A stretch of 33,854 nt of DNA from the NCBI GenBank assembly GCA_016875195.1, contig VGRY01000046.1:1-33854 (forward strand). Direction: 5' to 3'. Made by a program: the position numbers and the translations under genes. The notes under the pieces were generated by a model. That model saw only the letters and a list, made by a program, of their open reading frames with translations. It ran no database searches and was not told the DNA's origin. Below, one piece after another: positions 21,553 through 30,107 of the stretch; the first letter of the stretch is position 1; every line of letters starts with the position of its first letter. The DNA is from Deltaproteobacteria bacterium. Its GTDB lineage: Bacteria; Desulfobacterota; BSN033; UBA1163.

Positions 21553-21870
21553 CTAGTCGCTAATTACATGTTTTATATGTCTCATAATTCCGATCGTTTG
21601 TAATGTCGAAACCAAGAAGGAAGCCCAGCCAGCTTCAAAGGTGATTATATATAAAGGTTTGTGTTTCCTCAAGGCAGCAATGATTTTAAGAATTAGCCTC
21701 GGAGCATGGCTTAAAGATAATTGCGGTTCCTTTCTGTTTTCTCTTGTCTCTATTCGCACATAAAACAATTCGCAATCTCTTTGATTGATGTTATTCCATC
21801 ACCAGGGTTTTTCATACCATGGACCGATTGTGAGAATAACAGCATTATTATTCCTCAATACTTTTTCCAT
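21553..21870 (-). pseudogene. Broken GT-B glycosyltransferase, paralog of the gene at 19091-20134
   Basis: From the ATG at 21870 it reads V-I-L-T-I-G-P-W-Y-E-K-P-W, then an in-frame TGA (21801-21799) where the intact paralog has Trp. It continues W-N-N-I-N-Q, Y-V-R-I, I-A-A-L-R-K-H-K-P-L-Y-I-I-T-F-E-A-G-W-A-S-F. Compare A-L-K-R-H-K-P-G-Y-V-F-T-F-E-C-G-V-A-S-F in the intact gene. Homology stops at H-I-K-H-V-I, where the IS200-like left end begins. So it has a nonsense change plus truncation by a transposon; the C-terminal nucleotide-sugar domain is missing. Confidence 0.8.
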
Positions 21871-21931
21871 CGATTTAACGATATTAAAAATACATTTTTT
21901 ATTTTTCGATATATTTTGAAGCTTTGTATGG

Positions 21932-22896
21932 TTAGCGATGCAGGGAATCTGGATAGCATTCTGAGAAGTAACGGCGGTGAATAGATTTCAACAAGGGTCT
22001 TCCTGGCCAATCGATTTTCCCCCTGTGAAAGCAGTAGACTGCTTTGCGGCTAAGGAGATCGTCCAGAGTGTGGCGATAGAGATCAGAGTAGCGAGAAAGA
22101 AACTTCCTGTCAGCATCCCAGATTCGTCGTATCAGAGTAATTCGTGCATCAATTTTATCTACAATTTCGCATTGCGATAATCTCCCATGAGGGTGATCAA
22201 GCTGACGGACTGTTCTATATCAAGCAGGGCTCCATTTCCCTTTCTTGAGAGACGATAAAAGTATTCAATGTCTGTATAGGTTTTAAAATCTTCTGAAAAA
22301 TGTAGCTCACCTCCAGCTTCCTGACGGCGAACCACAAGGGTATCTGTCAACACGTAAAAACCCGTAATCTGAAGTCTGTAGAGATCACCTACATAAACCA
22401 TGAAATCAGAAATCCCAGGGGGAGGTTGAGCAATGGAGGAATACTTGAAACCGGGCCCAAAGGTTTTTTCATATGTTTTAAAATCCCGTTATCACTGGTC
22501 TAAAAATCGCAGTTGAACCGTACCATCAGGAAATTCTACTGCGAAATTAGTAAAGCAAAAAAGAATATCAGTTTGTCGCTCCATAAAGGTTCGCTGAATT
22601 TCAAGTTTATTAGGAAACCAGATGTCGTCGTCATCCAGGAAAGCCACAAGTTCGTTACTAGCCCTCTCGATTCCGAGGTTGCGTGCTTTTCCAAACCCTC
22701 TGCGGTTTCCTTGGATTACTGTGATCCGGTCTCCAAAATTACCTAGTATTCTCGGGGTTTCATCCTCGGAACCATCATCGACAACAATAAGCTCGTCTCC
22801 TGGAAGCATTTGGCCCATTACGGACCCAATTGCTTTCTCTACATACTTGGCTCGGTTGTATGTTGGGATAATAATGGAGAATCGAAGATTTGCCAT
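21932..22896 (-). pseudogene. GT2-family glycosyltransferase with two stops and a frameshift
   Basis: The N-terminal GT-A domain is normal: F-S-I-I-I-P-T-Y-N-R-A-K-Y-V-E-K-A-I, L-I-V-V-D-D-G-S, G-K-A-R-N-L-G-I, V-A-F-L-D-D-D-D-I-W. It reads F-L-D-Q and then TGA-TAA (about 22494-22489), with the frame continuing R-D-F-K-T-Y-E-K, G-D-L-Y-R-L-Q-I-T-G, V-V-R-R-Q-E-A-G-G to M-G-D-Y-R-N-A-K-L-stop near 22160. A -1-type shift there restores V-D-K-I-D-A-R-I-T-L-I-R-R-I-W-D, L-D-D-L-L-S-R-K-A-V-Y-C-F-H-R-G, ending at a TAA at 21932. Total about 320 codons, a usual GT2 length. If the 134-residue N-terminal piece is made, it holds the donor-binding motifs but not the whole fold. Confidence 0.8.
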
Positions 22897-22905
22897 TTTT
22901 TAGGT

Positions 22906-23049
22906 AATTAGAGTCTGTCCATAAACTAAAGATTTCTCAATAGGTCGTCATTCCGGCGAAGGCCGGAATCCAGTAATTTCAAGACCTTCTGGATGCCGGA
23001 TCAAGTCCGGCATGACACAAAAACTGCATTTATAAACAGACTCTAATTA
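22906..23049. mobile_element. 144-bp MITE-like element with terminal inverted repeats and an internal REP-like hairpin
   Basis: Terminal repeats: AATTAGAGTCTGT on the left (22906-22918) and ACAGACTCTAATT on the right (23036-23048), a perfect 13-bp match extending with mismatches through ATAAA/TTTAT. The interior carries a larger inverted repeat (GTCATTCCGGC, CCGGAATCCAG and CTGGATGCCGGA, GTCCGGCATGAC). The right end supplies the TAA stop of the beta-helix protein, and the left end lies ten bases before the GT2 start codon. Confidence 0.75.
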
Positions 23050-24762
23050 ATCAACCCTTTGGATTGGATTCGGACCCCATATTGGTGCCCCTGGAGGAGT
23101 AGTATCTTGAGTCGTCGCCGAAGCAGTAGAAGAATAAGAACTTAAATTGCCTGCCGCGTCGTAGGCTCGGAGGCGGTAACGATATGTTGTGCTGGCGGCA
23201 AGGCCGGTATCCTGATAGGAATTGGTGCTTGAAGTTGCAATCTGTGTGTCTGCAGTGCAGGAAGTCCCCTGGCAGCGATATATCCTGTAACCAGACACCC
23301 CCACATTATCCGTTGAAGCAGTCCAGGAAAGGTTGATCTGTGAAGAAGAAACGGCAGTAGCTGTGAGATTTGTGGGTGTCGATGGTGGAGTAGTATCTGA
23401 GGGAGCTCCAGAAACAAGCCCAATTACTTCATTTCCTGTAATGTAAGCCCCTGCTGGAATCGTTTGTCCTGAGCTTCCATGAATCGCTGTTATGGTACGT
23501 CCAAGAGTTCTTGCAGGAGAACCTGATTGAAGTTTATAGGCCGCCACTCCAGAACCACCAACAAACTGAGGGTTATCCGTGATGCTGTTTACATCATAAC
23601 CGAAAGTTGACCTCCAAGTTGCAAGAGAATAACTGCCGTCTGCCATATAAGCAAAAGTGCTACTAATATTATAAAAGTTATTGCGATTTACCGTAGAACC
23701 AGTTGGGGTAGCACCGTCCCACGAATGGTAAGCATTGTTCCCACCAAAAGTGATGTTGTTTGCTACAGTTGTAACATTACCAGAATCAAAGCCTTGAAAC
23801 ATAAATTGGACAGGATTGTTTACTACAGTATTATTTACAACGTATGAATCATCAACATTTCCCCGAATTGTGATACCTTTTCCTGAGTTTATAACGATGT
23901 TTTGATATGTCTTTCCATATCTGTTTCCCATACCATGAAAAATTCCCTGTGCAACACAATTATAAATATAATTATACCGTATGATATTGCCGTCTTGCCT
24001 TACCGTCCCCCCCTTTACAAAAATACCGTCCCCACAATTATAAATCTCGTTATTCTCCATGATATTATCGTTACTATCATAGAGCATTATTCCAGCTTCG
24101 TTTTGGTCTGGCAGAAAGTCATATATTTTGTTGTTCTTCACTGTATTATTATTACCATACTCAATTCTAACTCCATTGTAGTTTTGCACATAAGTAGGAT
24201 ACCCCCAATAATAAGAGCCTGGATGCCCTTTGATATTGCTGTTAATTACCTGACAGTATGTGGCGGCATTAAAAACAACAGGGCCAGTATCGGACGTGCT
24301 TCCTCCGTAATAGTCATCAATCTGGAAGTTGTCCCAAATGATGTAGCTGCGGTTCTGGCAACCGATCATCGGGCCACGCTGGTTATTGTTCATGCGGATA
24401 TAGACATTCCCCACACCCCTGAATGTTATAGGGTTCCCACTTGTCCCGCTATTTGCAGAGTTTAGAGCAACATCCCATCTGCCTCCCCCCGATCCTGCCC
24501 CATTCTCCCAATAAACTCCTGCGGTAACAAGAACAATATCCCCTGCCTGTGCCGCTTGGCTTGTATTAGGCGAACTCCTGCTCGTGCTTCCCCAAGCCGC
24601 TCTCCCGATTGTACACCAGGGTAGGGAAGATGAGTTGTTTGCGTATGTGGTCGCATCCGAGCAGGCAGGAGAACCCGAATTGTTGACGTAGAGGTTTTTG
24701 GCTTCAGCAAGAAGTGGAATCAAAATAAAAAGGGTTGCAAGTAGAAATACTTTTTTAATCAT
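23047..24762 (-). CDS. Secreted right-handed beta-helix protein with a fibronectin type III domain, 3' end replaced by a MITE
   Basis: A 571-residue exported protein. Signal peptide M-I-K-K-V-F-L-L-A-T-L-F-I-L-I-P-L-L-A-E-A. The start is the ATG at 24762, with GAGGGAG five bases upstream; the frame extends to a TTG at 24777. Then a NosD/pectate-lyase-like beta-helix (residues about 25-440) with rungs such as N-N-T-V-K-N-N-K-I-Y-D, N-I-M-E-N-N-E-I-Y-N-C-G-D-G-I and Y-V-V-N-N-T-V-V-N-N. A fibronectin III domain follows (T-P-P-S-T-P-T-N-L-T-A-T-A to Y-S-S-T-A-S-A-T-T), then a new linker D-T-T-P-P-G-A-P. It ends abruptly at R-V-D-stop inside the inverted repeat of a 144-bp element, so further C-terminal domains were probably lost. 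Likely a polysaccharide-binding or lyase/epimerase-type protein acting outside the cell. Confidence 0.85.
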   Translation of the reverse strand: MIKKVFLLATLFILIPLLAEAKNLYVNNSGSPACSDATTYANNSSSLPWCTIGRAAWGSTSRSSPNTSQAAQAGDIVLVTAGVYWENGAGSGGGRWDVALNSANSGTSGNPITFRGVGNVYIRMNNNQRGPMIGCQNRSYIIWDNFQIDDYYGGSTSDTGPVVFNAATYCQVINSNIKGHPGSYYWGYPTYVQNYNGVRIEYGNNNTVKNNKIYDFLPDQNEAGIMLYDSNDNIMENNEIYNCGDGIFVKGGTVRQDGNIIRYNYIYNCVAQGIFHGMGNRYGKTYQNIVINSGKGITIRGNVDDSYVVNNTVVNNPVQFMFQGFDSGNVTTVANNITFGGNNAYHSWDGATPTGSTVNRNNFYNISSTFAYMADGSYSLATWRSTFGYDVNSITDNPQFVGGSGVAAYKLQSGSPARTLGRTITAIHGSSGQTIPAGAYITGNEVIGLVSGAPSDTTPPSTPTNLTATAVSSSQINLSWTASTDNVGVSGYRIYRCQGTSCTADTQIATSSTNSYQDTGLAASTTYRYRLRAYDAAGNLSSYSSTASATTQDTTPPGAPIWGPNPIQRVD

Positions 24763-24809
24763 CTTTCTCCCTCTCAATTCTTTTTTAGAAATAATAAAGA
24801 TGAATTCGT

Positions 24810-24931
24810 AAAAAGTCTAACCATTTGTCATTGCGAGGAGCGTAGGAACGAAGCATTCCCATGCAATCGAGCACTTAGAAAAGACGAGATTGCTTCGCTG
24901 CGCTCGCAACGACCACTTTGAGGACTTTTTA
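24810..24931. repeat. MITE-like repeat with CATTGCGAG/CTCGCAACG arms
   Basis: Outer AAAAAGTC (24810-24818) and GACTTTTT pair, enclosing GTCATTGCGAGGAGCGTAGG and ATTGCTTCGCTGCGCTCGCA. The core is a form of a dispersed inverted repeat common in environmental Proteobacteria. Confidence 0.55.
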
Positions 24932-25115
24932 TGAGACCATAAATAAACGAATAGCACCAATTAGAGCGAATGACACAAATAGGTTTCGTTTTTAAAATTC
25001 CCAAAACCCTTTTGAATTAAAAATTCGTTCGCAGTCACCCTTTTCAACATGGAAAGCTAACCCGATCACCGAAAATTACCCTTTACCATAGATTAGGTAG
25101 AAAATAACATCTTTA

Positions 25116-25165
25116 ACCCCCCAGTATTCCCCCCTTAGACTAAGGGGGGAATACTGGGGGGTTAC
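25116..25165. repeat. Near-perfect 24-base-arm hairpin
   Basis: TAACCCCCCAGTATT-CCCCCCTTAG is mirrored after a very short loop by CTAAGGGGGG-AATACTGGGGGGTTA. There is no T-run, so it is not a typical terminator. It lies downstream of the amidotransferase gene and upstream of the beta-helix gene. Confidence 0.65.
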
Positions 25166-25380
25166 GGATTTTCATGGTTCGCGGGTGGACCAGCGGCCAT
25201 GAAAGATTGGTTAGCATAAATCATGCCAGGATACAAACCGTTCGTTCTTCGGCCTTCTATGAATAACTTATTGTTTTTATTAATTTACCTCTACTATTTA
25301 GTCAAAAAACTCTTGTCAAAATACCTTTTACTATAAGATATGCTAACATAAATGTACATTCCCGTGACAAAATGTCATAT

Positions 25381-27228
25381 TTAAACAGAAAATACCTTTC
25401 TCCATAGATAGAAATTCAGGCTGGTCCATAAAAGTTCAGAATGATCTACTTTGCCTGTTTTATGTTCTGAAACAAATTTTATAAACCTATCTTTTTTAAT
25501 CAAATCTTCTTTTTTAAATTCAACAGAAATTTCCTCCAACAAACTCCCCATCCCTTTTTGCTCCCTGAACCATTGGGCAAGCGGAACTCCAAAACCCGAT
25601 TTATTTCTATTTATGATCGTTCCGGGCAGGTAACTTTCAGCAACTTTTTTTATAATAAATTTTGTCCTGAACCTATTAATTTTATAACTTGAAGGTAATC
25701 TATTTGCAAATTCCACAATCCTGTAATCAAGAAGAGGCACCCTTGACTCGATACTTGCGGCCATACTCATCTTATCCTGCCGCATCAGGATTGAAACAAG
25801 GTAATTCTGTTGATCGAGCAGGGAAAGGCGATTTATAGAACCCATAGAAAGGCTTTTCCCTTTCAACAAATTGTCCTGCCGATAAGGAAATCCATTAAAG
25901 GAACAACTTGGTAGCACTTCTTGGATAAAATCTTTGTCAAGAAAAGAGGAGTTGTAAAGAATGGCCTCATCAAGGGAATAATTGGAAAAACGACCAATCT
26001 TTTCGAGGCGGTGATCTTCGAGTAAGCCGCCTCCCCTCAATATTCCATTTCTGAGGAAAGAAGGAATGGTCCTGAACCATCCAGACACCCTCGGCAGAAG
26101 ATATCGTGGGTATCCACCAAAAAGCTCATCTGCCCCTTCTCCGGTGAGAACTACGGTTACGTGTTCTTTTGCCAGCTTGCTTATTGCATAAATTTGAATG
26201 GAGTTTGCGAAATTTAAGGGTTCGTCATTATGCCAGATCATTTGGGGTAATAAATCCGCGAACTCCTGGTTCGACACCTTCACTTCATGATGATTTGTCC
26301 CATATTGTTTTGAAACTAATTGGGCATAAGACGTTTCATCATATCCATCTTCGTAAAACCCTACTGAAAACGTATTGATGGGTTTGTTCATCAAACGTGT
26401 GGCAACTGCTGTGACCAGGCTCGAATCCACCCCGCCGCTGCAAAAAGTCCCCAGCGGCACATCGCTGATCATTTGTTTTTTCACCGAATCCTTAATCAGC
26501 CACGAAAGCTCTTCGGCAGCGGTTTCGAAAGAAATATTCTTTTCCGCTTCTTTCGGAAATGGCGACCAGTATTCATTCATCCGGATTGCTCCATCCTTCA
26601 AAACCATTGAATGGCCGGGCAAAAGGCTTTTCACACCCTTGAACAGTGTATTTTCTCCCGAAACATGGCGAAACACGAAATATTCAGGGATCACCTCTTC
26701 ATTGCATCGTGCCTCTATATGGCCGCTCCGGACAATCGATTTAATTTCAGAGGAGAATAAAAAAGCTTCCATCGTCATGGCATAGTAAAGCGGCTTGATC
26801 CCCATGTGATCCCGGGCGAGAAATAATGAACGATTTCTTTTATCCCAGATGACAAAGGCAAAAATACCGTTCAATTCAACCGGGCAGTTTTCACCCCTTT
26901 CTTTGTATAAATGAAGAATAACTTCGGTGTCGCTCCTTGTTCTAAAAACGTGTCCTCTCTGAATAAGGTTTTCTCTTAATTCCTGAAAATTATATATTTC
27001 GCCGTTAAAGACAATCCATAGGGATTCGTCTTCATTTGTCATGGGCTGGTGTCCTGTGTTGAGGTCAATAATGCTGAGCCTGCGATGCCCTATTCCTACG
27101 TTTTCATCAACAAAAAAACCTTGATCATCGGGTCCCCTGTGAACGAGCAAGTCCCTCATTGAAGTTACTTCGACTTCCGTAACTTTCCTACTGTTGTCAC
27201 TATAAACTATTCCGACAATCCCGCACAT
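25381..27228 (-). CDS. asnB: Asparagine synthase (glutamine-hydrolysing)-type amidotransferase
   Basis: A 615-residue class II glutamine amidotransferase plus AsnB synthetase. The N-terminal nucleophile is Cys2 (M-C-G-I-V-G-I-V), with R-L-S-I-I-D-L, F-N-G-E-I-Y-N and R-S-D-T-E-V. The PP-loop ATP site S-G-G-V-D-S-S is at 254-260, followed by S-V-G-F, N-H-H-E-V, G-E-G-A-D-E-L-F-G-G-Y-P-R-Y, and V-P-L-L-D-Y-R-I-V-E-F-A. Length matches AsnB. Genes of this type in surface-polysaccharide loci are thought to amidate sugar acids or precursors rather than make asparagine, so both roles are possible. Confidence 0.92.
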   Translation of the reverse strand: MCGIVGIVYSDNSRKVTEVEVTSMRDLLVHRGPDDQGFFVDENVGIGHRRLSIIDLNTGHQPMTNEDESLWIVFNGEIYNFQELRENLIQRGHVFRTRSDTEVILHLYKERGENCPVELNGIFAFVIWDKRNRSLFLARDHMGIKPLYYAMTMEAFLFSSEIKSIVRSGHIEARCNEEVIPEYFVFRHVSGENTLFKGVKSLLPGHSMVLKDGAIRMNEYWSPFPKEAEKNISFETAAEELSWLIKDSVKKQMISDVPLGTFCSGGVDSSLVTAVATRLMNKPINTFSVGFYEDGYDETSYAQLVSKQYGTNHHEVKVSNQEFADLLPQMIWHNDEPLNFANSIQIYAISKLAKEHVTVVLTGEGADELFGGYPRYLLPRVSGWFRTIPSFLRNGILRGGGLLEDHRLEKIGRFSNYSLDEAILYNSSFLDKDFIQEVLPSCSFNGFPYRQDNLLKGKSLSMGSINRLSLLDQQNYLVSILMRQDKMSMAASIESRVPLLDYRIVEFANRLPSSYKINRFRTKFIIKKVAESYLPGTIINRNKSGFGVPLAQWFREQKGMGSLLEEISVEFKKEDLIKKDRFIKFVSEHKTGKVDHSELLWTSLNFYLWRKVFSV

Positions 27229-27423
27229 GATTTTTTAGTCTATTGAGTCTGTTGGGTTTATTGGATTTATCGAGTTGAGTGCTTGCATATAGCTTTATGA
27301 ATCTCTACAACTCAAGTAACTCTATAAAACATGAAGCTCTGTGGCTCTATCGAAGCGAGCGAGAGATAGATTGAGGTTTGCTCCAACCGCTATGCTCTAT
27401 GCGCAATGCGATTTTCTAACAAT
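27229..27423. other. Short spacer with word-like repeats
   Basis: It contains TTGAGTCTGTTGGGTTTATT-type and CTCTATGCGCAATGCG-type microrepeats. No gene. Confidence 0.4.
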
Positions 27424-28830
27424 TTAGATTCCCAAAGGCACTTCAGAAATAACCCACCTAAATTTCCCACTGCCGGTTCGTTCCAGACGTTCGACCATCT
27501 CTATATCGACCCCAACTTCATTTCCCAACCGAACTTTCATCTCCCGGATGAGGTGCTCGGTGTCAGCCTCGGTATAATCCTTCCGAGGAACTATCTTTAT
27601 CAGAACCCGGTCATGCTCCTTCTGAATGATCTGCGACTCCTCAACGCTGTTCATAGGTTTGAACGGATGGGTCAAAACCGAGGGAGATATGAGACGACCG
27701 TCCTTGAGAGTCAAAGTATCTTCGGCTTTGGTCGTCACATCATCCATCAATTCCAAACCCCGGCCGCAGGAACACGCATGGTTGCGGAGAGCTGTCATGT
27801 CGTTGGTCACATACCGAATCAGAGGCATTCCGTAATTGTGAAGGCTCGTGCCAACCAGTCTCCCTGTTTTTCCTGCGGGTAAAGGTTCGTTCTTTTCGTC
27901 CAGGATCTCGGATATCCCATACTCCATGCAAAGGTGGTGGCCTTCGTGGCGATCGCATTCCGTTGCGAAAACAGTCCGTTCTGCCAACGCATAATAATCG
28001 AAAACGCGGCATTGAAAGCTTTCCTCGATGGTTTCGCGCTGAAAATCATACAGGGTTTCGGAGGAGGATATGACTGCTTTAAGAGGATTTTTTTCTCCTT
28101 TGTTCTTCAAAAACTTGGCGAACACATAAAGCGTCGAAGGATAGCCGTCAAAAACGGTTGGTTGATATTTTTTAACCTCCTCCAGATAAAAAGGAAGGTT
28201 TTGAGGAGAAAGATGAAATGAAGAGAGCAAAAGTTGGTTGTGCATCCGGTTGTAACGCCAAAAGGGCGGTTTCTTCTGATTCAATGGGACGATGACGTTC
28301 CCCCTGAGAACGGCTATTCGGTCCCCATTCTTTGCAAGCTGGCAACCAGCCCATTCATACTGACGATCCAGGGCAGCATAGGTTGCGTAAACCACTGTAG
28401 GGTCATATCCGATTTCCAGGGGCGACCCGGTAGTTCCACTAGTGTGTCCATATTTCAATTTTTTAGGATTGAATTTCGTGGAAATCAAATCCCGGAAGTT
28501 TCTCTTTATGTCTTCTCGGGTCAGTAAGGGCAGCTTATGAAGATCTCCCTGGGTCTTGATATCATCAGGTGAAAGCTTTAGTGCCTCGAATAACCTCCGA
28601 TAGTAGGGGACTGTTTCATAAGCATGTTTAATAATCAATCGGAGTTTCTCGTTCTGTAGCTCTTTCAATTCGTCTCTGCTGTGCCATTGCGCTTCGGCCA
28701 TGAACTTCCGAAACGCCCCAAACTTCCCCCCATATCTTTCCCTGTCCAGGATAGCACTGTACCCTGTCAGTAACCAATTCTGAAAGGTCACGGGGCTGAT
28801 ATCATAAACTCCTTTCAACAGTGGATTCAT
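27424..28830 (-). CDS. PaaK/CapK-type AMP-dependent ligase
   Basis: A 468-residue phenylacetate-CoA-ligase-like adenylating enzyme. The nucleotide motif Y-G-H-T-S-G-T-T-G-S-P-L-E is at about 127-139, with Y-A-L-A-E-R (A5-like), G-R-L-V-G-T-S-L-H-N-Y-G-M-P-L-I-R-Y, and a C-terminal tail G-S-G-K-F-R-W-V (G-K-x-R). Homologs (CapK/WcaB-neighbour type) are common in capsule and EPS loci, with unknown substrate; they may activate a carboxylic acid for attachment to sugar. It is coupled to the upstream GT4 gene by an ATGA overlap. This is a second ligase of the adenylating fold in the locus, from a different subfamily than 13818-15329. Confidence 0.88.
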   Translation of the reverse strand: MNPLLKGVYDISPVTFQNWLLTGYSAILDRERYGGKFGAFRKFMAEAQWHSRDELKELQNEKLRLIIKHAYETVPYYRRLFEALKLSPDDIKTQGDLHKLPLLTREDIKRNFRDLISTKFNPKKLKYGHTSGTTGSPLEIGYDPTVVYATYAALDRQYEWAGCQLAKNGDRIAVLRGNVIVPLNQKKPPFWRYNRMHNQLLLSSFHLSPQNLPFYLEEVKKYQPTVFDGYPSTLYVFAKFLKNKGEKNPLKAVISSSETLYDFQRETIEESFQCRVFDYYALAERTVFATECDRHEGHHLCMEYGISEILDEKNEPLPAGKTGRLVGTSLHNYGMPLIRYVTNDMTALRNHACSCGRGLELMDDVTTKAEDTLTLKDGRLISPSVLTHPFKPMNSVEESQIIQKEHDRVLIKIVPRKDYTEADTEHLIREMKVRLGNEVGVDIEMVERLERTGSGKFRWVISEVPLGI

Positions 28831-30065
28831 AACGTGTTCAGACTCGGTTTTCCACTAACAGCTTTTTCATAAACCTGCTGTAGAGTTCTCCCAATTGTCT
28901 CCCAACCATATTTAGATTCAACCAATCTCCTCGCAGCGGCACCAAGATCTCCCCTTTTGCGCATGTTCTTCAACAACTCGACAGTATTTTCCACAAAAGC
29001 AGTGGGGTTGTCGGATATCAGAATATTTTCGCCATTTGACACCTCCAACCCTTCGCAGCCAATGGAGGTTGAAACAATCGCCTTTCCCATCGCCATGGCA
29101 TCCAAGATCTTCAGGCGTGTACCTCCCCCAACTCTCAAGGGAACCACATAAACTGCCGCTTTCGACACGAAAGGGCGGATATCATCGACATATCCAGTAA
29201 CAATAACATGGGGGTCCCTTCGGCTTATTTGGGCCAATTCTGGAGGCGGATCCTGGCCAATTGCATAAAACTGAACATCCGGCTCTTTAGCTTTTATGGC
29301 AGGCCATATCTCATTCAGAAAATATAAAACGGCATCCCTGTTGGCAAACATATTCATCCCACCGGTATAAATAACCGATTTGGTCTCCTCTCCATGGTCG
29401 GGAGTAAAATAAGTTGTATCAACACCATTCGGAACTACTTCAATATTCACATGCGGGTTGATTTTCTTGAGCTCCTCTCCGTCCTTCTCTGACATCACTA
29501 TGTTTACTGCATATTTGCCGGATTCTGCTTCTTCGTAAACCTGCAGTCGTTTGGCCTGTAGTGACAGGTAGTATTTTGCAAGAACGTTCTTTTCTACCTG
29601 CGCCCTTCTCCGCATGAGGTTTGACTCGATGTTGTGGTGAGTCATCACTTTCGGTATTGTGATATTATTCCGGTTGAACCGGGACAGGGCAATTGTATCA
29701 TAATGGATCAGGTCGAACTGTTCCTTTTTCAGCAACCAGTCAATCCTGCTATCCATCCGCTTTGATCTGTGGGCGAGCACGCTAAAGGGCTTTGAGTAAA
29801 ACAGACCGGATAGCAATCCAGCATATTTGTTCATTCTCGATTCTTTCACCCACAAATGGAAAAATTCGACGCTATTACAAAATTTACAAAGTTCCTTTTT
29901 TGCCTCTTCAATTTCATTATCACTTTTCAATATATCCGGATGGATGAACGCCAGGAGATGAACGCTATTATATCTGGCTATTTCGCGGATGATGTTATAG
30001 CCCCTCTGCAAAGCCCCGCCATGCGGCGGATAGGGCACGAACTGCGATAAGAATAGAATCTTCAT
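28827..30065 (-). CDS. Glycosyltransferase family 4 (GT-B)
   Basis: A 412-residue GT4 enzyme. N-terminus K-I-L-F-L-S-Q-F-V-P-Y-P-P-H-G-G-A-L-Q-R-G-Y-N-I, as in the TIGR03087-like glycosyltransferases of exosortase-linked loci. Then P-N-G-V-D-T-T-Y-F, V-I-Y-T-G-G-M-N-M-F, A-A-V-Y-V-V-P-L-R-V-G-G-G-T-R-L-K-I-L-D-A-M-A-M-G-K-A-I-V-S-T, G-C-E-G-L-E-V and N-G-E-N-I-L-I-S-D. It overlaps the PaaK-like gene (ATGA). An N-terminal stub of a related gene lies at 32132-32419. Confidence 0.9.
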   Translation of the reverse strand: MKILFLSQFVPYPPHGGALQRGYNIIREIARYNSVHLLAFIHPDILKSDNEIEEAKKELCKFCNSVEFFHLWVKESRMNKYAGLLSGLFYSKPFSVLAHRSKRMDSRIDWLLKKEQFDLIHYDTIALSRFNRNNITIPKVMTHHNIESNLMRRRAQVEKNVLAKYYLSLQAKRLQVYEEAESGKYAVNIVMSEKDGEELKKINPHVNIEVVPNGVDTTYFTPDHGEETKSVIYTGGMNMFANRDAVLYFLNEIWPAIKAKEPDVQFYAIGQDPPPELAQISRRDPHVIVTGYVDDIRPFVSKAAVYVVPLRVGGGTRLKILDAMAMGKAIVSTSIGCEGLEVSNGENILISDNPTAFVENTVELLKNMRKRGDLGAAARRLVESKYGWETIGRTLQQVYEKAVSGKPSLNTL

Positions 30066-30107
30066 AAGAAAAGGGGGTTGGGTGTTGGGGGTAGGGGGTT
30101 GGGGAAA

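Larger units (their letters stand above)
24763..25380. other. Intergenic region with two inverted-repeat elements
   Basis: No gene. It holds a MITE-like element at 24810-24931 and a G/C-run hairpin near 25116-25165, plus AT-rich spacer (25240-25380) that could contain minus-strand promoters for the beta-helix gene. Confidence 0.55.
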
